Origin: Oscillospiraceae bacterium | GTDB taxonomy: Bacteria; Bacillota_A; Clostridia; Oscillospirales; Oscillospiraceae | Direction of reading: 5' to 3' | Assembly (NCBI GenBank): GCA_016302005.1 | Contig: JAEDOK010000035.1 | Span: forward strand, 1 to 13,559 | Length of the DNA: 13,559 nt | Part shown: in pieces, positions 13,463 to 13,559 of the stretch | Layout of the letters: the number at the start of each line of letters is the position of its first letter | How positions within the stretch are numbered: the first letter of the stretch is position 1 | Notes under the pieces: model-generated | What the model was told of the DNA's origin: nothing | Database searches by the model: none | What the model saw: the letters and a program-made list of their open reading frames with translations, nothing else | Translations under genes and position numbers: made by a program

Positions 13463-13559
13463 ACTAAGGGCTAAGGACTAAGGGTGAATGACTGTGGTGT
13501 GCTCCGCACGGATTCCAAATTCGGGCGGCTGATAGCCGCCCCTACGAGAAATCTCGCAG
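13463..13559. repeat. Composite intergenic repeat island V, cut by the window edge
   Basis: Heptamers CTAAGGG, CTAAGGA, CTAAGGG (13464-13484), the hairpin module GTGTGCTCCGCACGGATT (13497-13514) and a REP-like copy (13522-13546) continue to the window end. The start is nearly identical to that of island II and to 412-460 in island I. The beginning of the 20-nt spacer (AGAAATCTCGCAG) is visible. No promoter or Pho box for pstC was seen in 13391-13559. Confidence 0.8.

Noticed and set aside
412..13559. CRISPR array, because of recurrent palindromic repeats
   Set aside because: Repeats are dispersed in separate intergenic gaps, pairs are inverted rather than direct, spacers are 20 nt and partly identical, and no cas gene is present.

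Overview
The window looks like chromosomal DNA of a GC-rich member of the Clostridia, probably an Oscillospiraceae-type gut anaerobe. The reasons are strong AGGAGG/GGAG ribosome sites, an ATP-type PEP carboxykinase tail, a Firmicute-style pst-phoU-phoP-phoR cluster, a Na/Pi transporter with a fused PhoU domain, a MacB/FtsX-type ABC transporter with a long coiled coil, and repeat-filled intergenic gaps. The lineage is inferred; no 16S or other marker gene is present.

Layout. 1-293 (+) is the 3' end of pckA, followed by a clean intrinsic terminator (307-342). All other genes are on the minus strand. 730-4676 holds an ABC transporter: an ATPase, then a 1083-residue FtsX-type permease overlapping it by 7 nt. 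5305-7053 is a Na/Pi cotransporter gene with its own terminator and a promoter region carrying five direct repeats that look like a Pho box. 7649-13387 is a phosphate operon read right to left: pstC, pstA, pstB, phoU, phoP (response regulator), phoR (histidine kinase). Junctions are tight (4-nt, 1-nt, 5-nt and 4-nt), except for a 325-nt gap between pstA and pstB. The operon ends at a terminator (7166-7206) whose U tract runs into the Pho box of the Na/Pi gene. pstS is not in the window.

The gene set forms one system. PhoR and PhoP sense phosphate limitation, PstCAB is the high-affinity ABC importer, PhoU links importer and kinase, and the Na/Pi carrier is a second phosphate route that PhoP probably controls from its own promoter.

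The most unusual part lies between the genes. Five islands (369-726, 4771-5014, 7245-7631, 11404-11700 and 13416-13559) are built from the same modules: heptamer tandem repeats, a small GTGC/GCAC hairpin module, a CATTGCGAG...GCAATCTC palindrome, a linker, and a REP-like GC palindrome with a GTAG foot. There are 12 REP-like copies. Eight form four inverted pairs, each separated by exactly 20 nt, and the palindrome stems differ between copies by compensating changes. This resembles the REP/BIME elements of Gammaproteobacteria, here in a Firmicute-like genome and inserted inside a phosphate operon. A separate 160-bp hairpin MITE with a TTAA duplication sits in the terminator tract of the Na/Pi gene.
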